Source: Plotosus lineatus
Lineage: Eukaryota; Chordata; Actinopteri; Siluriformes; Plotosidae
DNA: 64,000 nucleotides
Assembly: GCA_024760905.1 (NCBI GenBank)
Contig: CM045729.1
Span: 58,603,080-58,667,079, forward strand
Direction: 5' to 3'
The notes below the pieces were generated by a model. It saw nothing but the letters and a program-made list of their open reading frames with translations. It was not told the origin of the DNA and searched no databases. Below, piece after piece: positions 9,996 through 19,727 of this stretch. A program made the position numbers and the translations under genes. The stretch's first letter is position 1, and each line of letters opens with the position of its first letter.

Positions 9996-11353
9996 TCCCT
10001 CTTCTTCTTCTTCTTCTTCTTCTTCTTCTTTTCCTTTTGGCTCTTCCCTTTAGGGGTTGCCAATCATTGGGTTAGTAAATCATCTGCCTCCATCTCACCC
10101 TATCCTCTGCATCTTCTTATCTTACACCAATTACCTTCATGTCCTCCTTCACCACATCCATAAATCTTCTCTTTGGTCTTGCTCTAGGCCTTCTGCCTGG
10201 TAGTTTCAACTGCAGCATCCTACTACCAATGTATTCACTATCCCTCCTCTGTACATGTTCAAACCATCTCAATCTAGTTAATCTTTCTTCTGCTCTGCCT
10301 TTGCCTTCTTCACCTTTCTTACCATCAGCATCATCCTGCACACCACCATCCTATGCTATCTGGCAACACGCTCACCAAGTACTACTGTACTTTGCGGGGA
10401 CTGAATTGTTTCAAATTACACTGTCTCCACAAGATGTAGTCTTCCTGTGTGCTCCTACCTCCGCTTTTATAAGTCACCCTATGCTCCTCTTTCTTCTGGA
10501 AGAAAGTATTCACCAAAGCCATTTCCATCCTTTTTCCAAAATCTATGAACACCTGAACTTCTGTGTTCCTGTCCTGGATACCAAACCTGCCCATCACTTC
10601 CTCATCCCCTCTGTTGCCTGCACCAACATGTCCATTGCAGTCTGCACCAATGACCACTCTTTCACCTCTGGCGGTACTCTGCATCACTTCATCTAACTCA
10701 CTCCAGAATCTCTCCTTCTCTTCTAGCTCAAATCCTGCCTGTGGGGCATAAGCACTAATAACACTGGACATCACACCTTCAATTTCTAACTTGAGACTCA
10801 TCACTCTGTCTGACTCTTTTCACTTCTAGAACATTCCTAACAAACCCCTCCTTCAAGATGATGCTTACTCCATTTCTCTTCCCATCCACATCATGATGAT
10901 ACAGCTTAAACCCTGCCCCTAAGCTTCTAGCCTTGCTGCCTTTCCACCTGGTCTCCTGAACACACAGTATGTCTGCCTTCCTCCTCTGCATCATGTCAGC
11001 CAGCTCTCTACCTTTTCCTGTCATAGTTCCAACATTCAAAGTTCCTACTCTCAATCCTAGACTCATGCTTTTTCTCTTCTCTCACTGCCTACGGACACAC
11101 CTCCTGCCTCTCCTTCTTCGACCAACAGTATTCCAGTTTCCATCAGCACCCTGTTGGTTAACAGCACTGATGGAGGTCATTGTTAACCTGGGCCTTGAAC
11201 AATCTGGTTTGAAAGTCACATTGATAATCCGCATAGTAGATTTGGCACAAGTTTTACGTCGGATGCCGTTCCTGTCACAACCCTCTGCATTTATCCGGGC
11301 TTGGGACTGGCGTGAGAAATAACACTGACTTGTGCTCCTCTCATGGCTGCATT
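9996..11353 (-). mobile_element. RTE-type LINE, copy 2, internally deleted
   Basis: Flanked by an exact 16-bp target-site duplication. Both ends of the family are present: 5' AATGCAGCCATGAGAG at the right and a (GAA)n 3' tail at the left. The body is only 1.36 kb because the region from the end of the endonuclease to the C-terminal segment is missing: a segment around KGRAEE (about 10290) joins directly to RLTRLRWFEHVQRRDSEYIG. The remaining endonuclease frames are 10382-10804 and 10779-11066 (ILCVQETRWKGSKAR, GADCNGHVG). The deletion may predate the insertion (moved in trans) or have followed it. Confidence 0.92.
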
Positions 11354-12111
11354 AGCAGCTTTGTTTAGCAGCAATTATAAAAAGAAAGTGCACAAAAGAC
11401 AACAAAGGAATTATACTAAGCGATACATATGCATATACCTACATACACATATATAGACATATCTATGTATACAGACATGTTTACACATATCCTATATACA
11501 CTTATACATCTATCCACATATTTACACATTTACAAAACTATACATGCTAGTATGCTCACATATTCACACATGCACAGATGGGTGATAATATCAAAGATGC
11601 CTGATGTACATTGGGTAAGAGGTAGCACTTTTAATTTAGATGCATAGTTCTAAAATGTTATGATGTTCAAGACTTACTCTAATCTTTAGTATTGCACTGG
11701 AACAATGAGCATTGCACTGTCCAGGAAGATGGTCTGAAGGATGTTTATTCAGTCAGTGTGTGTGATGGTGGTGGGGTTACACGTTTAACTGCTTGTGAGT
11801 AAAAGCTTTTCTTGAGTCTGTCAGTTTTTGTTTTTAGTGTCCTGTACCTTTTTTCCAGAGGGAAGAGAGAAAAAGGGTGTGTGTGGGGGTCCCTGATAAC
11901 TCCACTGGCTCTCCTCTGAAGTCTGTTAGTGTAAATGTCACTGAGGGAGGGTACAGTATTTCCAATTACCCGCTCTTCCATCTTCACCACCTGCTGCAAG
12001 GCCTTCCTGTCCTCTGCAGGACAGCTGCTAAACTACACTGTACAGCAGTAGGTCAGGAGTCTCTCTATGGCAGAGTGGTAAAGGTTTGTCAGTAGGGGTC
12101 GGGGTAGGCAT

Positions 12112-13770
12112 CTCAGTCTGTTTTTGTTCTGATTTAACAGAGAAAATGTTTGTTCACTTATGTATATTGAGTCAAACAGACTCATCATTCTTTTTAAGTG
12201 GAGTCTCATCAGAGGAAACTTGGCATTATCCAAACTTCCATAGAAGTCATCGAGGGAGAGAAGCTGATGTTGACTTTTCTGTGAATCATCACACTGCATT
12301 TCAATTCATTCTAACTGCCGTCTCTCTTCCACTTCTTCTGCAGCCACGAGGTAGGGAGTTGAGAACAGCTTGATTTGTTTTTTAATGACAGGAACTAGTT
12401 GAGTTCTGTCATGAGAGATGCAATCACAGACACACATTTCTCCTTTTTATTAGAAAGGTCGGCTTTTGGAAAAGCAGAACTGATTTCAGACATCATGGGG
12501 AAGTGTGCAGCATTGGGTCTCAAACAGGCGGAGCCTTACACAGAAAGCTTTCATGTGTGCATACAGGTGTGGCACCAGCTGTTATTTCCCATGTAGGCTC
12601 TTGTTCAGTATATTCAGATGGTGAGTAAGATCATCTAAATATGCCAGGTCTGCCAGCCAAAGAGGGTCACTCAGTTCATAAAGAGGTTAGCCATTCTCTT
12701 TCAAAAACTGGTCAATTTCTGATCTCAGTGAATAAATCCGCTGCAGCACAGAGCTGTGGCTGAATCCACACACATCAGAGTGGTAGAGTACATCCCTGTA
12801 TTCAGCATCTACATCAGATCGGAAAGTTTGAAATTCTCTGTAGTACCGTCCTCTAGCTCGAATTATGTTGACAGTTTTTACAACAGTTTTCATCACATTG
12901 TCCAGCTTGACAGTCTTGGCACACAGTGTTTCTTGGTGAAATAAACAGTGGATTATAACACCCTCACCTCTGCTCTCTATAACCTTGGTGCACACCATCG
13001 ATGCCATTCCATTGCGCTCGCCCATCATAGCTGGAGCGCCATCAGTTGTTACTCCAAAAAGCTTGTCCCATTGAAGCCTGATCTTTTCAACTCCAAAAAT
13101 ATTTTTACCTGTGCCTATGCCTTCCAGGCTCATCATATCAAGCAGCTCCTCTGTACACCAAAAGTGATCGTCTACTCCCCGCAAAAAAATTCAAAGCTGC
13201 GTGGTGTCTGTGGCATCTGCTCTCATCACATGCTATTGAGTAAAAATCAAAAGCTTTGTCTCTTAATTGAAGTTTCAAGTTAGGTGACAAATCCTTGATT
13301 CTCTGTGCCACTGTGGTTCTGGATAAACTCACGTTGTTGACATCATGTACTGTTTCCGGGCACATTTTTCTGTGAATTTGACGAGGCACTGCTTTATGAA
13401 ATCACTGTCTGTAAACGGTTTGCCCTGCTGGGCAATAAGTTCAGCAACATTATAGCTTGTTATTGTGGTGTTTTTCTGTATTTTGTTAGGAAGGAAAAAA
13501 CTGTTGTTCAGCTTGCAGGCGAACTGCCAGTTGTTTGACTGTTTTGACTTTTTGTTTAGTACCGGTGTATGATGTGCACTTCTCATGTTTGGTCACATAG
13601 TCCTTACTGACATTGTACTCTTTCATCACAGCAACAGCTTCATTGCAAATCAGACACACTTTCTGTTAATTTCTGTGAAGAAATATTAATTTTCCCACCA
13701 TATTTGAAATCTTCTACACTCACTTTCTATTTTGCATTTCTTTGGTGCTGCCATTTTCTGCTGACTTGCA
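12112..13770 (-). pseudogene. hAT transposase, broken into several frames
   Basis: Minus-strand segments in order: VMKEYNVSKDYVTKHEK-like start (about 13580-13640), KQSNNWQFACKLNNS and TSYNVAELIAQQGKPFTDSD (13329-13586), SRTTVAQRIKDLSPNL with DKAFDFYSIACDES (13138-13389), and VTTDGAPAMMGERNGM with IIHCLFHQETLCAK (12687-13184). The last conserved block, AKFPLMRLHLKRMMSLFDS followed by IYISEQTFSLLNQNKNRLR (12111-12221), is the hAT C-terminal dimerisation region. These match the GTF2IRD2/Charlie8 type of hAT transposase. Multiple stops separate the blocks, so it is inactive. The C terminus stops abruptly at the junction near 12110. Confidence 0.85.
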
Positions 13771-13828
13771 GTAAAAGGTTTTCTTCATCTTTATTGGGTA
13801 ATGAAATTAAATGGAGAAAGCAACGTTT

Positions 13829-13917
13829 ATGGCATCCAATGTAAAAACCTATGCCAAATCAAACATGCGAATCACATGATTCGCTGTGGTGACCCCGAGA
13901 AAAAGCCAAAAGTAAAA
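13829..13917 (+). mobile_element. short RTE 5'-leader/3'-tail chimera inside the hAT element
   Basis: GGCATCCAATGTAAAAACC, TATGCCAAATCAAACATGCG, then GATTCGCTGTGGTGACCCC and a (GAA)n end. The first part matches the 5' leader of the RTE copies (for example 34098-34140) and the second their last 50 bases; the 3 kb between is absent. The same join occurs in the SINEs at 45215-45330 and 47304-47408. Confidence 0.75.
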
Positions 13918-14399
13918 GAAGAAGTAGAAAGTGACTTTATGTGACTGTCTCCATCTAGTGTTGAAACTGAGTAATGCCACAGAGTTGCGCTCAAGCTTCT
14001 TGCACGGGCCATATTGAGTTATATTTTGTGCGGGCTGTATTCAAAATATTTTCATTATTTGCTGTAGGCCAATAAAAACTGTCCGGTCCATGGGCCACAA
14101 TTGGCATGTGGGCTTTAGTTTGGAGACCCCTGCTGTAGGCTGACTCATTGTTTTCCGTAAACAAACATATGACAGTGGTGTCATTGGCAAAGTTGACAAT
14201 GGAATTGTGTGAAGAGGGAGAAGAGGAGAGGGCTAAGAACACACCCCTGTGGTGTCCTGTTGCTCATAATGGGGGGGGGTGTTCTCCTATTCTGATGTTC
14301 TGAGGTCTGTTGCTGAGAAAGTCCAGTATCAAGGTACACACTGAACTTCCTTGGCCCGGATTGCCCAACTTCTGAACCAGTCCATGTGGTTGTCCTGTA

Positions 14400-15110
14400 T
14401 TCAAAGTGAATATAACAATCTTCAAACTGTCTTCAGCATAGACAAATCACACTACCTTCCTCCTCATCGACTGTACCACTGCCCCATAGACCTTCCTGGG
14501 GTACCCCCAGAGGGTTATACAATCTCACTTGCTCTGAGAGGCAGTCTATGGAGACATACATCCATGAGTCTTTTGTTGCTGGAATCCTTTCTCCATTCTC
14601 TTAACCTATTGGGGCCGGATTCTTCTTTGTCAAAAAGAAAGACAAATCTCTAAGACCATGTATCGACTTCTGGGTCTCAATCAAATCACTGTCAAGAATA
14701 AGTTACCCCTGCCACTTATCTTGTTGACTTTTGAGCTCATTCAAGAAGCAGTAATACTTTAAACTGAATCTGTGAAACGCCTACCACCTAGCGCATATGA
14801 GGGAAGGGGATAAGTGGAAGACAGCATTTAATACCTCTCTGGGCCATTTTGAGTACCTGGTCATACTGTTTCTGCCTACGAATGCTTCAGCTGCTTTTCA
14901 AGTATTAGTCCCAGAGATTTAATTAACCAGTTTGTATTCATTTATCTAGCTGACATGCTCATATTTTCCAGATCTCTTAAATAACACAAGCTCTACATCA
15001 GACACTTGCTGAGGGGCTCTTGGAAAACAAAATGTCAAGGCAGAGGAATGTGAATTCCACCTTCCATCAATCACATTCCTTGATTACTTCTTTGAGGGAT
15101 TGCAGGTGAA
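14400..15110 (+). pseudogene. gypsy reverse transcriptase region
   Basis: Reading frames shift repeatedly, but the order is clear: SEYNNLQTVFSIDKSHYLPP (14402-14460), then a PIDLPGVPPEGY-like linker, and [13 protein letters not shown] where fish gypsy RTs read [16 protein letters not shown]. Broken similarity to GHFEYLVMPFGL is visible around 14840-14900 ([14 protein letters not shown] reading). The YLDD active site region near 14935-14960 is recognisable only as YLADML. Inactive. Confidence 0.72.
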
Positions 15111-15800
15111 GACCAATACTTAAAAGATTAGGGTTGTTGCCGACTGGCCGAATCTCAGTTCCCATAAACAGCTTCAAAGGTACCTGGGTTTCATCAACTG
15201 CCGCTTCATCCAGGAAGCTGTACCCGCAACATTAAACCTGATGCTCTCTCTTGACAATCCTCTAAAGATGAGGAACACACTAATCTCAAACATTCCACCA
15301 TCTTCATGCACCATTGGATATATTTTCTGTGAGATTGAGGACCAGATCCAATGTGGCCTGCAGTCTGTAACTGATCATGGTACTGGACCCCACACCACTG
15401 ATATGTCCCTTTACCTGCCTGTTCCTCTGTTCTTCATTGGGCTCACACGGTTAAATTTGCCAGCCCTGAAGGTTGTCAACAGCTAATCTTTTTTCTTGAA
15501 CAAGTGATGCTACATAAGCCATACTCTCTATTATCGCTATCTAAAGATGGCAATCAGAAATAGTGCTTAAATTAAAAAATGGTTTGATGGATACCTGGGT
15601 GGCAGTTGCAATCACTTGAAGTCCCTGTTAGACCGTGGTCCCATATTACACTTGACTTTGTCTCTGATCTGCCACCGTCCCAGGGTAAGACCACCATCCT
15701 TTCATGAAACTCATTGAATGTCTCTGCCACCAGTCTTTCCCCATTTAAGGTCTTCCTGAACTACCAAGTACTCTTGTTTCCCTCCATTTAGATACCTATA
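15110..15800 (+). pseudogene. gypsy RNase H and integrase region
   Basis: The region after the RT carries short matches in shifting frames. The frame 15241-15486 includes YIFCEIEDQIQCGLQ, aligned with the RNase H/integrase linker of fish gypsy. Downstream, [25 protein letters not shown] sequence at about 15620-15700 (catalytic core start, DFV followed by PPSQGKT) and a SLPPV.RSSLN region are seen with stops. The DDE residues cannot be confirmed. Confidence 0.6.
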
Positions 15801-16375
15801 TGTCATATCTGTCCAACATCACCTGCAGAGAACCCATCAGTTCCAGAGCCAGATCCTCTCACACATGGTAAAAGAAGTCATCTCCTTGCTGACCAGTGGA
15901 AGATCCTGGCTCTGCAGTACACACCTTGTCAATGTGTCTGGTTCTTGTCCAAAGACATTCCTCTTAAGTATGTCTTGTCTAAATCAGCTCCCAATACATC
16001 AGATCCCTATGAGATTGATTCTGTTATCAGTCCTTCTGCTGTCAATCTCAAACTTCCTGCCTCCACGAAGATTCATCCCACCTTTCATGTCTCCCAGATC
16101 AAACCAGTCTCCTCCAGTTCTTTGTGCTTGCTCACCATGCCCATTCCACCGCCTGGGTTGTGGATGACCATTCAACTTTTACTGTCAGTTGCATTCTGGA
16201 TGTCCGTCATCATGGCTGGGGCCTTCAATACTTGCTGGACTGAAAAGGGTACAGTCCGGAGGGGTAGTCCTGGATTCCTTGGTCTTTCATCCTGGATCTA
16301 TCCCTTAACTCTGATTTTAACCAGTCCAGTGATGCAGAGTCTTCTGGTATGCCTGGGGGCAGCTATTGAGGAGGG
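15800..16375 (+). pseudogene. gypsy integrase C terminus and chromodomain
   Basis: The frame at 15945-16460 reads KDIPLKYVLSKSAPNTSDPYEI, then LKLPASTKIHPTFHVSQIKPV, the conserved linker that precedes the chromodomain in fish gypsy integrases. After a frame change the segment at about 16140-16320 corresponds to ILDVRHHGWGLQYLLD, then PGFLGLSSWIYPLT (a shifted reading of the R-S-W-I-P region). A chromodomain would target integration to marked chromatin in an intact element. Confidence 0.75.
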
Positions 16376-16839
16376 AAGCAGCAAGAGCAACCAATATTTA
16401 CCAGATTATCCTCTTTCAAACATGGTAATCAGGTCAGTCTCTGTTGTGGAAAACGAGTGACATTCTGAGTTGGAAATTTACCTCTGTCCTCCTTATTCTA
16501 GCACCCCGTTATCTTTTGATGCAGATTGCAGATTCCTGTCATCAGCCCTGTCCAAGTCTGCTCCATTCTTTCACCACAGAGCCTCTGTAAAGACTCACCG
16601 TTGAGGCTTACCTGCCTGTTCTCCAGTCAACGGCTCAGCTCCTCTCACCACAGCCGGTGCCCCCTCCTCCAGTCAGGAATTTATATTAGCAAAGGCTCTG
16701 AGCCTCCTTCTGGATTCCGCCAGTGTCTCCCTGTTTTTCACTATAACCTTTTCTTTAATAAATCAACTTTTACCCAATTAACTTTTGGATATTGTGCTTT
16801 AGAGTCCACATTTGTGTTTTTGCTGTGTGGGCCATGATA
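16376..16839 (+). mobile_element. right long terminal repeat, 5'-truncated
   Basis: Aligns with positions about 8012-8421 of the left LTR, including CCAGATTATC, TTCACCACAGAGCCTCTG, GCAAAGGCTCTGAGCC and the terminal GTGTGGGCCATGATA, but lacks the first 150 bp. The usual terminal ACA has become ATA. Confidence 0.78.
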
Positions 16840-16939
16840 GATGGCTAAAGCTGAAAAACAAGAAAACTAAAAACCAAGGTTATATAATTTTTTATTATTG
16901 TTTATTATTTTTTGATTGTCTCTTATTTATAAGCAACAT

Positions 16940-17140
16940 ATATATAGCAACATATATAGCAACATTTGGCAGACACTCTCATCTAGAGCGACTTACAATG
17001 ATCTCTTTTTATACAACTGGGCAATTGAGGATTAAGGACTTTGCTCAAGGGCCCAACAGTGGTGATAGTGGGGACTGAAGCTCTGACCTTTGGATTAGCA
17101 ATCCATTGCTTTATTCACTCAGCTAACACTGCCCAAATTA
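16940..17140 (-). mobile_element. tRNA-derived SINE (family D, HpaI/V-SINE-like tail)
   Basis: On the minus strand it opens with a tRNA-like head (GGATTGCTAATCCAAAGGTC) carrying B-box-like sequence, then GTTGGGCCCTTGAGCAAAG, and ends GTAAGTCGCTCTAGATGAG and GTGTCTGCCAAATGTTGC. The closing motif is characteristic of several teleost SINEs that borrow an L2/RSg-type LINE tail. The exact family name is uncertain. Confidence 0.7.
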
Positions 17141-17225
17141 TCTATGGTGACAGGGTGGCATAGCAGTAAGCATGTCTACCTCACAACAAGAAGGTCCTGA
17201 ATTTGAGTCTTGGGCTAGGGCATTT

Positions 17226-18334
17226 AGGTTCCTTTTCAGCATTTATACCTCGGACTTTAGCTATAGCACAGACAGCTGCCACCTCCAGAAGTTCTCGGAC
17301 GACTCCGCCATCGTGGGCCGTGTGTCAGAGGGGAACAAGCTGGAGTACCGGTCGGTCATCGTTGACTTCATGGACTGGTATGAGCGCAACCACTTGTGCT
17401 TGAACACCAGGAAGACGAAGGAGATGGTGGTCGACTTAAGAAGAAGCACACTAACACACACACACACACACACACACACAATCACTAGTGAACGTCCAGG
17501 GACAGAACATTGAGATAGTGAACAGTTTCAAATACCTGGGCGTTCACCTTAACAATAAACTGGACTGGTCCCACAACACCAACGCCCTGTACAAGAAGGG
17601 CCAGAGTCGCCTCCACCTTCTGAGGAGACTCAGGTCCTTCGGAGTATGCAGAGCTCTGCTCAGGACATTTTATGACTCTGTGGTAGCCTCTGCAATCCTC
17701 TACGCTGCCATCTGCTGGGCCCCGGGTAGCACAGAGCGGGACAGAAAAAGACTGAACAAGCTGGTCAGGAGGGCCAGCTCTGTCCTCGGCTGCCCACTGG
17801 ACTCTGTGGAGGAGGTGAGTGAGAGGAGGATGGTAGCAAAGCTCACATCCATCCTGGTCAACAGCTCTCACCCACTGCACCAGACTGTAGAGAAGCTGAG
17901 TATCTCCTTCAGTGGACGACTGAGACATCCTCAGTGCAGGAAGGAGCGCTACCGCAGGCCGTTCATTCCCACCGCTGTCAGACTGTACAACGCCACTTTG
18001 TAACTGTCTGTGAAAATACCGGTTATGTGCAATAAAAACCCCGTGCACTTTAATCAACCACATCTACCCCACTGACTGTTAACCATATCAACCCATCTAC
18101 TCTGCACTCAGATACATTACACTTTAATATAGGCCAGTCTATAAAGTCGTTCCCTTCTTTTCTTTTATTGTTTATTAATTTATACTATTTATTTATTTAC
18201 TTATATAATATATATGTATGTGTGTATGTTTGTATATGTATCTATTTTTGCACCCCCTACTAATGGTACCTCAAGAGCCTGTAACAGTGAATTTCTCCAT
18301 TGTGAGATTAATAAAGCTGTATCTTATCTTATTT
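17226..18334 (+). mobile_element. 5'-truncated LINE (Rex1/Babar- or L2-like) inside SINE A
   Basis: Starts within the RT domain (IYTSDFSYSTDSCHLQKFSDD) and ends with a 3' untranslated segment whose last bases are GAGATTAATAAAGCTGTATC followed by TTATCTTATT. ATTT at 17222-17225 and 18331-18334 is a short possible target duplication. It is 1.1 kb long, a typical 5'-truncated insertion. Confidence 0.82.
17230..18003 (+). pseudogene. LINE reverse transcriptase C-terminal part, broken by a (CA)n tract
   Basis: The first frame to 17513 contains KFSDDSAIVGRVSEGN (the catalytic F-x-D-D box as FSDD), YRSVIVDFMDWYERNHLCLN and TRKTKEMVVDLRRS. A (CA)13 tract at about 17453-17480 then shifts the frame. 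The second frame (17488-18003) continues NVQGQNIEIVNSFKYLGVHL, LDWSHNTNALYKKGQSRLHL, RTFYDSVVASAILYAAICW, VRRASSVLGCPLDSVEEV and ends RYRRPFIPTAVRLYNATL. The microsatellite seems to have grown inside coding sequence. Confidence 0.85.
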
Positions 18335-18478
18335 CTGCATGGGGTTTGTATGTTCTCACAGTGGGGGTTTACTCTAGGTACTCTGGTTTCCTCCCACAGC
18401 CCAAAAGATGCACATTAGGCTAACTGGCCATTCAAAATAGCTCCAATGTGTGAATGTGAATGATGGTAGTAGTGGTGG

Positions 18479-18485
18479 TGTGGGT

Positions 18486-18579
<94 letters not shown>

Positions 18580-18598
18580 TGTGTGTGTGTGTGTGTGT
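18479..18598. repeat. (GT)n microsatellite inside SINE A
   Basis: About 60 dinucleotides with a few interruptions, located where the family A body normally has a short GTGTGAATG stretch. Confidence 0.95.
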
Positions 18599-18731
18599 CG
18601 CTCTGCGATGGTTTGGCAGGCTGTTGAGGGTATGCTCCACCTTTGCCCAGAGTTGGTTTGAGACAGGCTTCGGCCTTCCTCCAATCCAAATAAAATGAAG
18701 CAGTTTGGCAACAGAGAGGATGAGTAATTAT

Positions 18732-18872
18732 CTAGGCATGGTAGTGTAATGGTAGCACATCTGTCTCACTACAAGAAGATTCTTGCTTCAAGCCCTTGTA
18801 AAAGCATTTCTGTGTGGGGTGTAAATGTTCTCATCATGCTTTATGTGGATTTTCTTTGGTGTCCTCCAACAC

Positions 18873-18935
<63 letters not shown>

Positions 18936-19053
18936 CCCTGTGGTAGACCGGTGATCTGTTCAGGGTGTACCCTGCTTCATCCAGACTAATCTGAGATGTA
19001 CTAAAAGTTCCCCATGATCCTAACAGGATTAAACGAGTTAACAAATGAATGAA
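18732..19053 (+). mobile_element. SINE family A with internal (TG)n
   Basis: Head GGCATGGTAGTGTAATGGTA, body CATTTCTGTGTGGGGTG, a (TG)n tract at 18873-18931, and tail GGTGATCTGTTCAGGGTGTA with AACAGGATTAAACGAG. It is flanked by TAATTAT at 18725-18731 and 19054-19060, a 7-bp target duplication. Confidence 0.82.
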
Positions 19054-19727
19054 TAATTATTAAGTAGTAATGACTTATTTCTTCTGCTGATTTTAATTAA
19101 ATTGCAAAACACATCAGAAACAAGGTTACTTAAACAATAACCAGGACAAGGCAATGCAGTATAAAAAACAGATATGAATGTGGTGCACCTAAATATTGTA
19201 TTTGTCACCACATTTGGTATAATTGCAATGTAAACCTTGAACCTTCAATTTTTTTGCACTTAGTACACAGTATTCAAACTCGAAACCTATAGTGTGGATT
19301 TATTACTAATTTTGCAATTACTTGTGTGTAAATCGTGCCAGAAGTTTTGGCAGTGATGGAAATTTTGTGCTTTTGCAAATTTTGTTGCTTCAATTTTGTA
19401 ATGGTGAGTCACATTGTTTCTAAACTACTATGCAGAGTGATCACAAGCAGTTTAAGGCATTGCAAAGAGCTTCTTGGGCATAAAAAAAGGACTTGATCAC
19501 AAAAAGCCCATTTTCACTGTATTTTGTCCTGGTGCAAAATCGATATATATTAGCGATTAGCTAGCATCATTTCAGTATCTTATTATCAGCACAGAAGGAA
19601 ATTTGAGTGAGTACAAGTCAGTTGAAGTCAAACCAGTTGAAGTCTATCATTTTTGTTTCATTTTAGGAGCAGACTAATTGCTATAAAAGTCAGACATGCT
19701 TGAAATAATTATCTTCTTTTGTTAGCA

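Larger units (their letters stand above)
12093..14132 (-). mobile_element. hAT (Charlie-like) transposon inserted in the LINE
   Basis: The right end has the hAT-type terminus CAGGGGTCTCCAAACT when read on the minus strand (14117-14132), followed by the GGCCC-rich subterminal region. A possible mate, TAGGGGTC, lies at 12093-12100. The interior encodes a broken hAT transposase. The LINE protein reads NNESAY just outside the right end and LLTNLYHSAIE just outside the left end, so the element sits in LINE coding sequence, with part of the LINE lost. No clean 8-bp target duplication could be matched. Confidence 0.8.
9917..14400 (-). mobile_element. LINE inserted in the gypsy element and itself interrupted
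   Basis: Minus-strand non-LTR retrotransposon, 5'-truncated. At 14137-14345 it reads TPQGCVLSPLLFS and FANDTTVICLFTENNESAY: the RT motifs, with the catalytic box changed from F-A-D-D to F-A-N-D. At 11745-12092 it continues with LLTNLYHSAIERLLTYCC, ALQQVVKMEERVIG and LSDIYTNRLQRRASGVI, the C-terminal region of a Rex1/Babar- or L2-type protein. The 3' end lies near 9917-9960 (AATAAAG signal on the minus strand). A hAT transposon splits it at about 12093-14132 and RTE copy 2 lies in its 3' untranslated part. AGTGAA flanks both ends as a short possible target duplication. Confidence 0.75.
7862..16839 (+). mobile_element. Ty3/gypsy LTR retrotransposon, degenerate, with nested insertions
   Basis: Order on the plus strand: left LTR, gag-like region, protease region, interruption by other elements (about 9917-14400), reverse transcriptase/RNase H, integrase, chromodomain, right LTR. 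The order with integrase after reverse transcriptase, plus a chromodomain, is the Ty3/gypsy arrangement. All coding parts carry stops and frameshifts. The right LTR has lost its first 150 bp or so. The element is the outermost layer of a nest holding a LINE, a hAT transposon and RTE copy 2. Confidence 0.85.
17146..18722 (+). mobile_element. SINE family A, split by a LINE and by a (GT)n expansion
   Basis: The head is at 17146-17225 (GGTGACAGGGTGGCATAGC to GGGCATTT). The SINE resumes at 18331 with ATTTCTGCATGGGGTTTG, TACTCTGGTTTCCTCCCACA and CACATTAGGCTAACTGGCC, is interrupted by (GT)n at 18479-18598, and ends GATGGTTTGGCAGGCTG to about 18722. Removing the LINE (17226-18330) restores the order seen in the intact head at 39690-39880. 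Confidence 0.8.

Noticed and set aside
11745..12095. Independent small gene on the minus strand with a basic C terminus
   Set aside because: The sequence (ALQQVVKMEERVIG, LSDIYTNRLQRRAS) is the C-terminal part of the nested LINE, interrupted by the hAT element.
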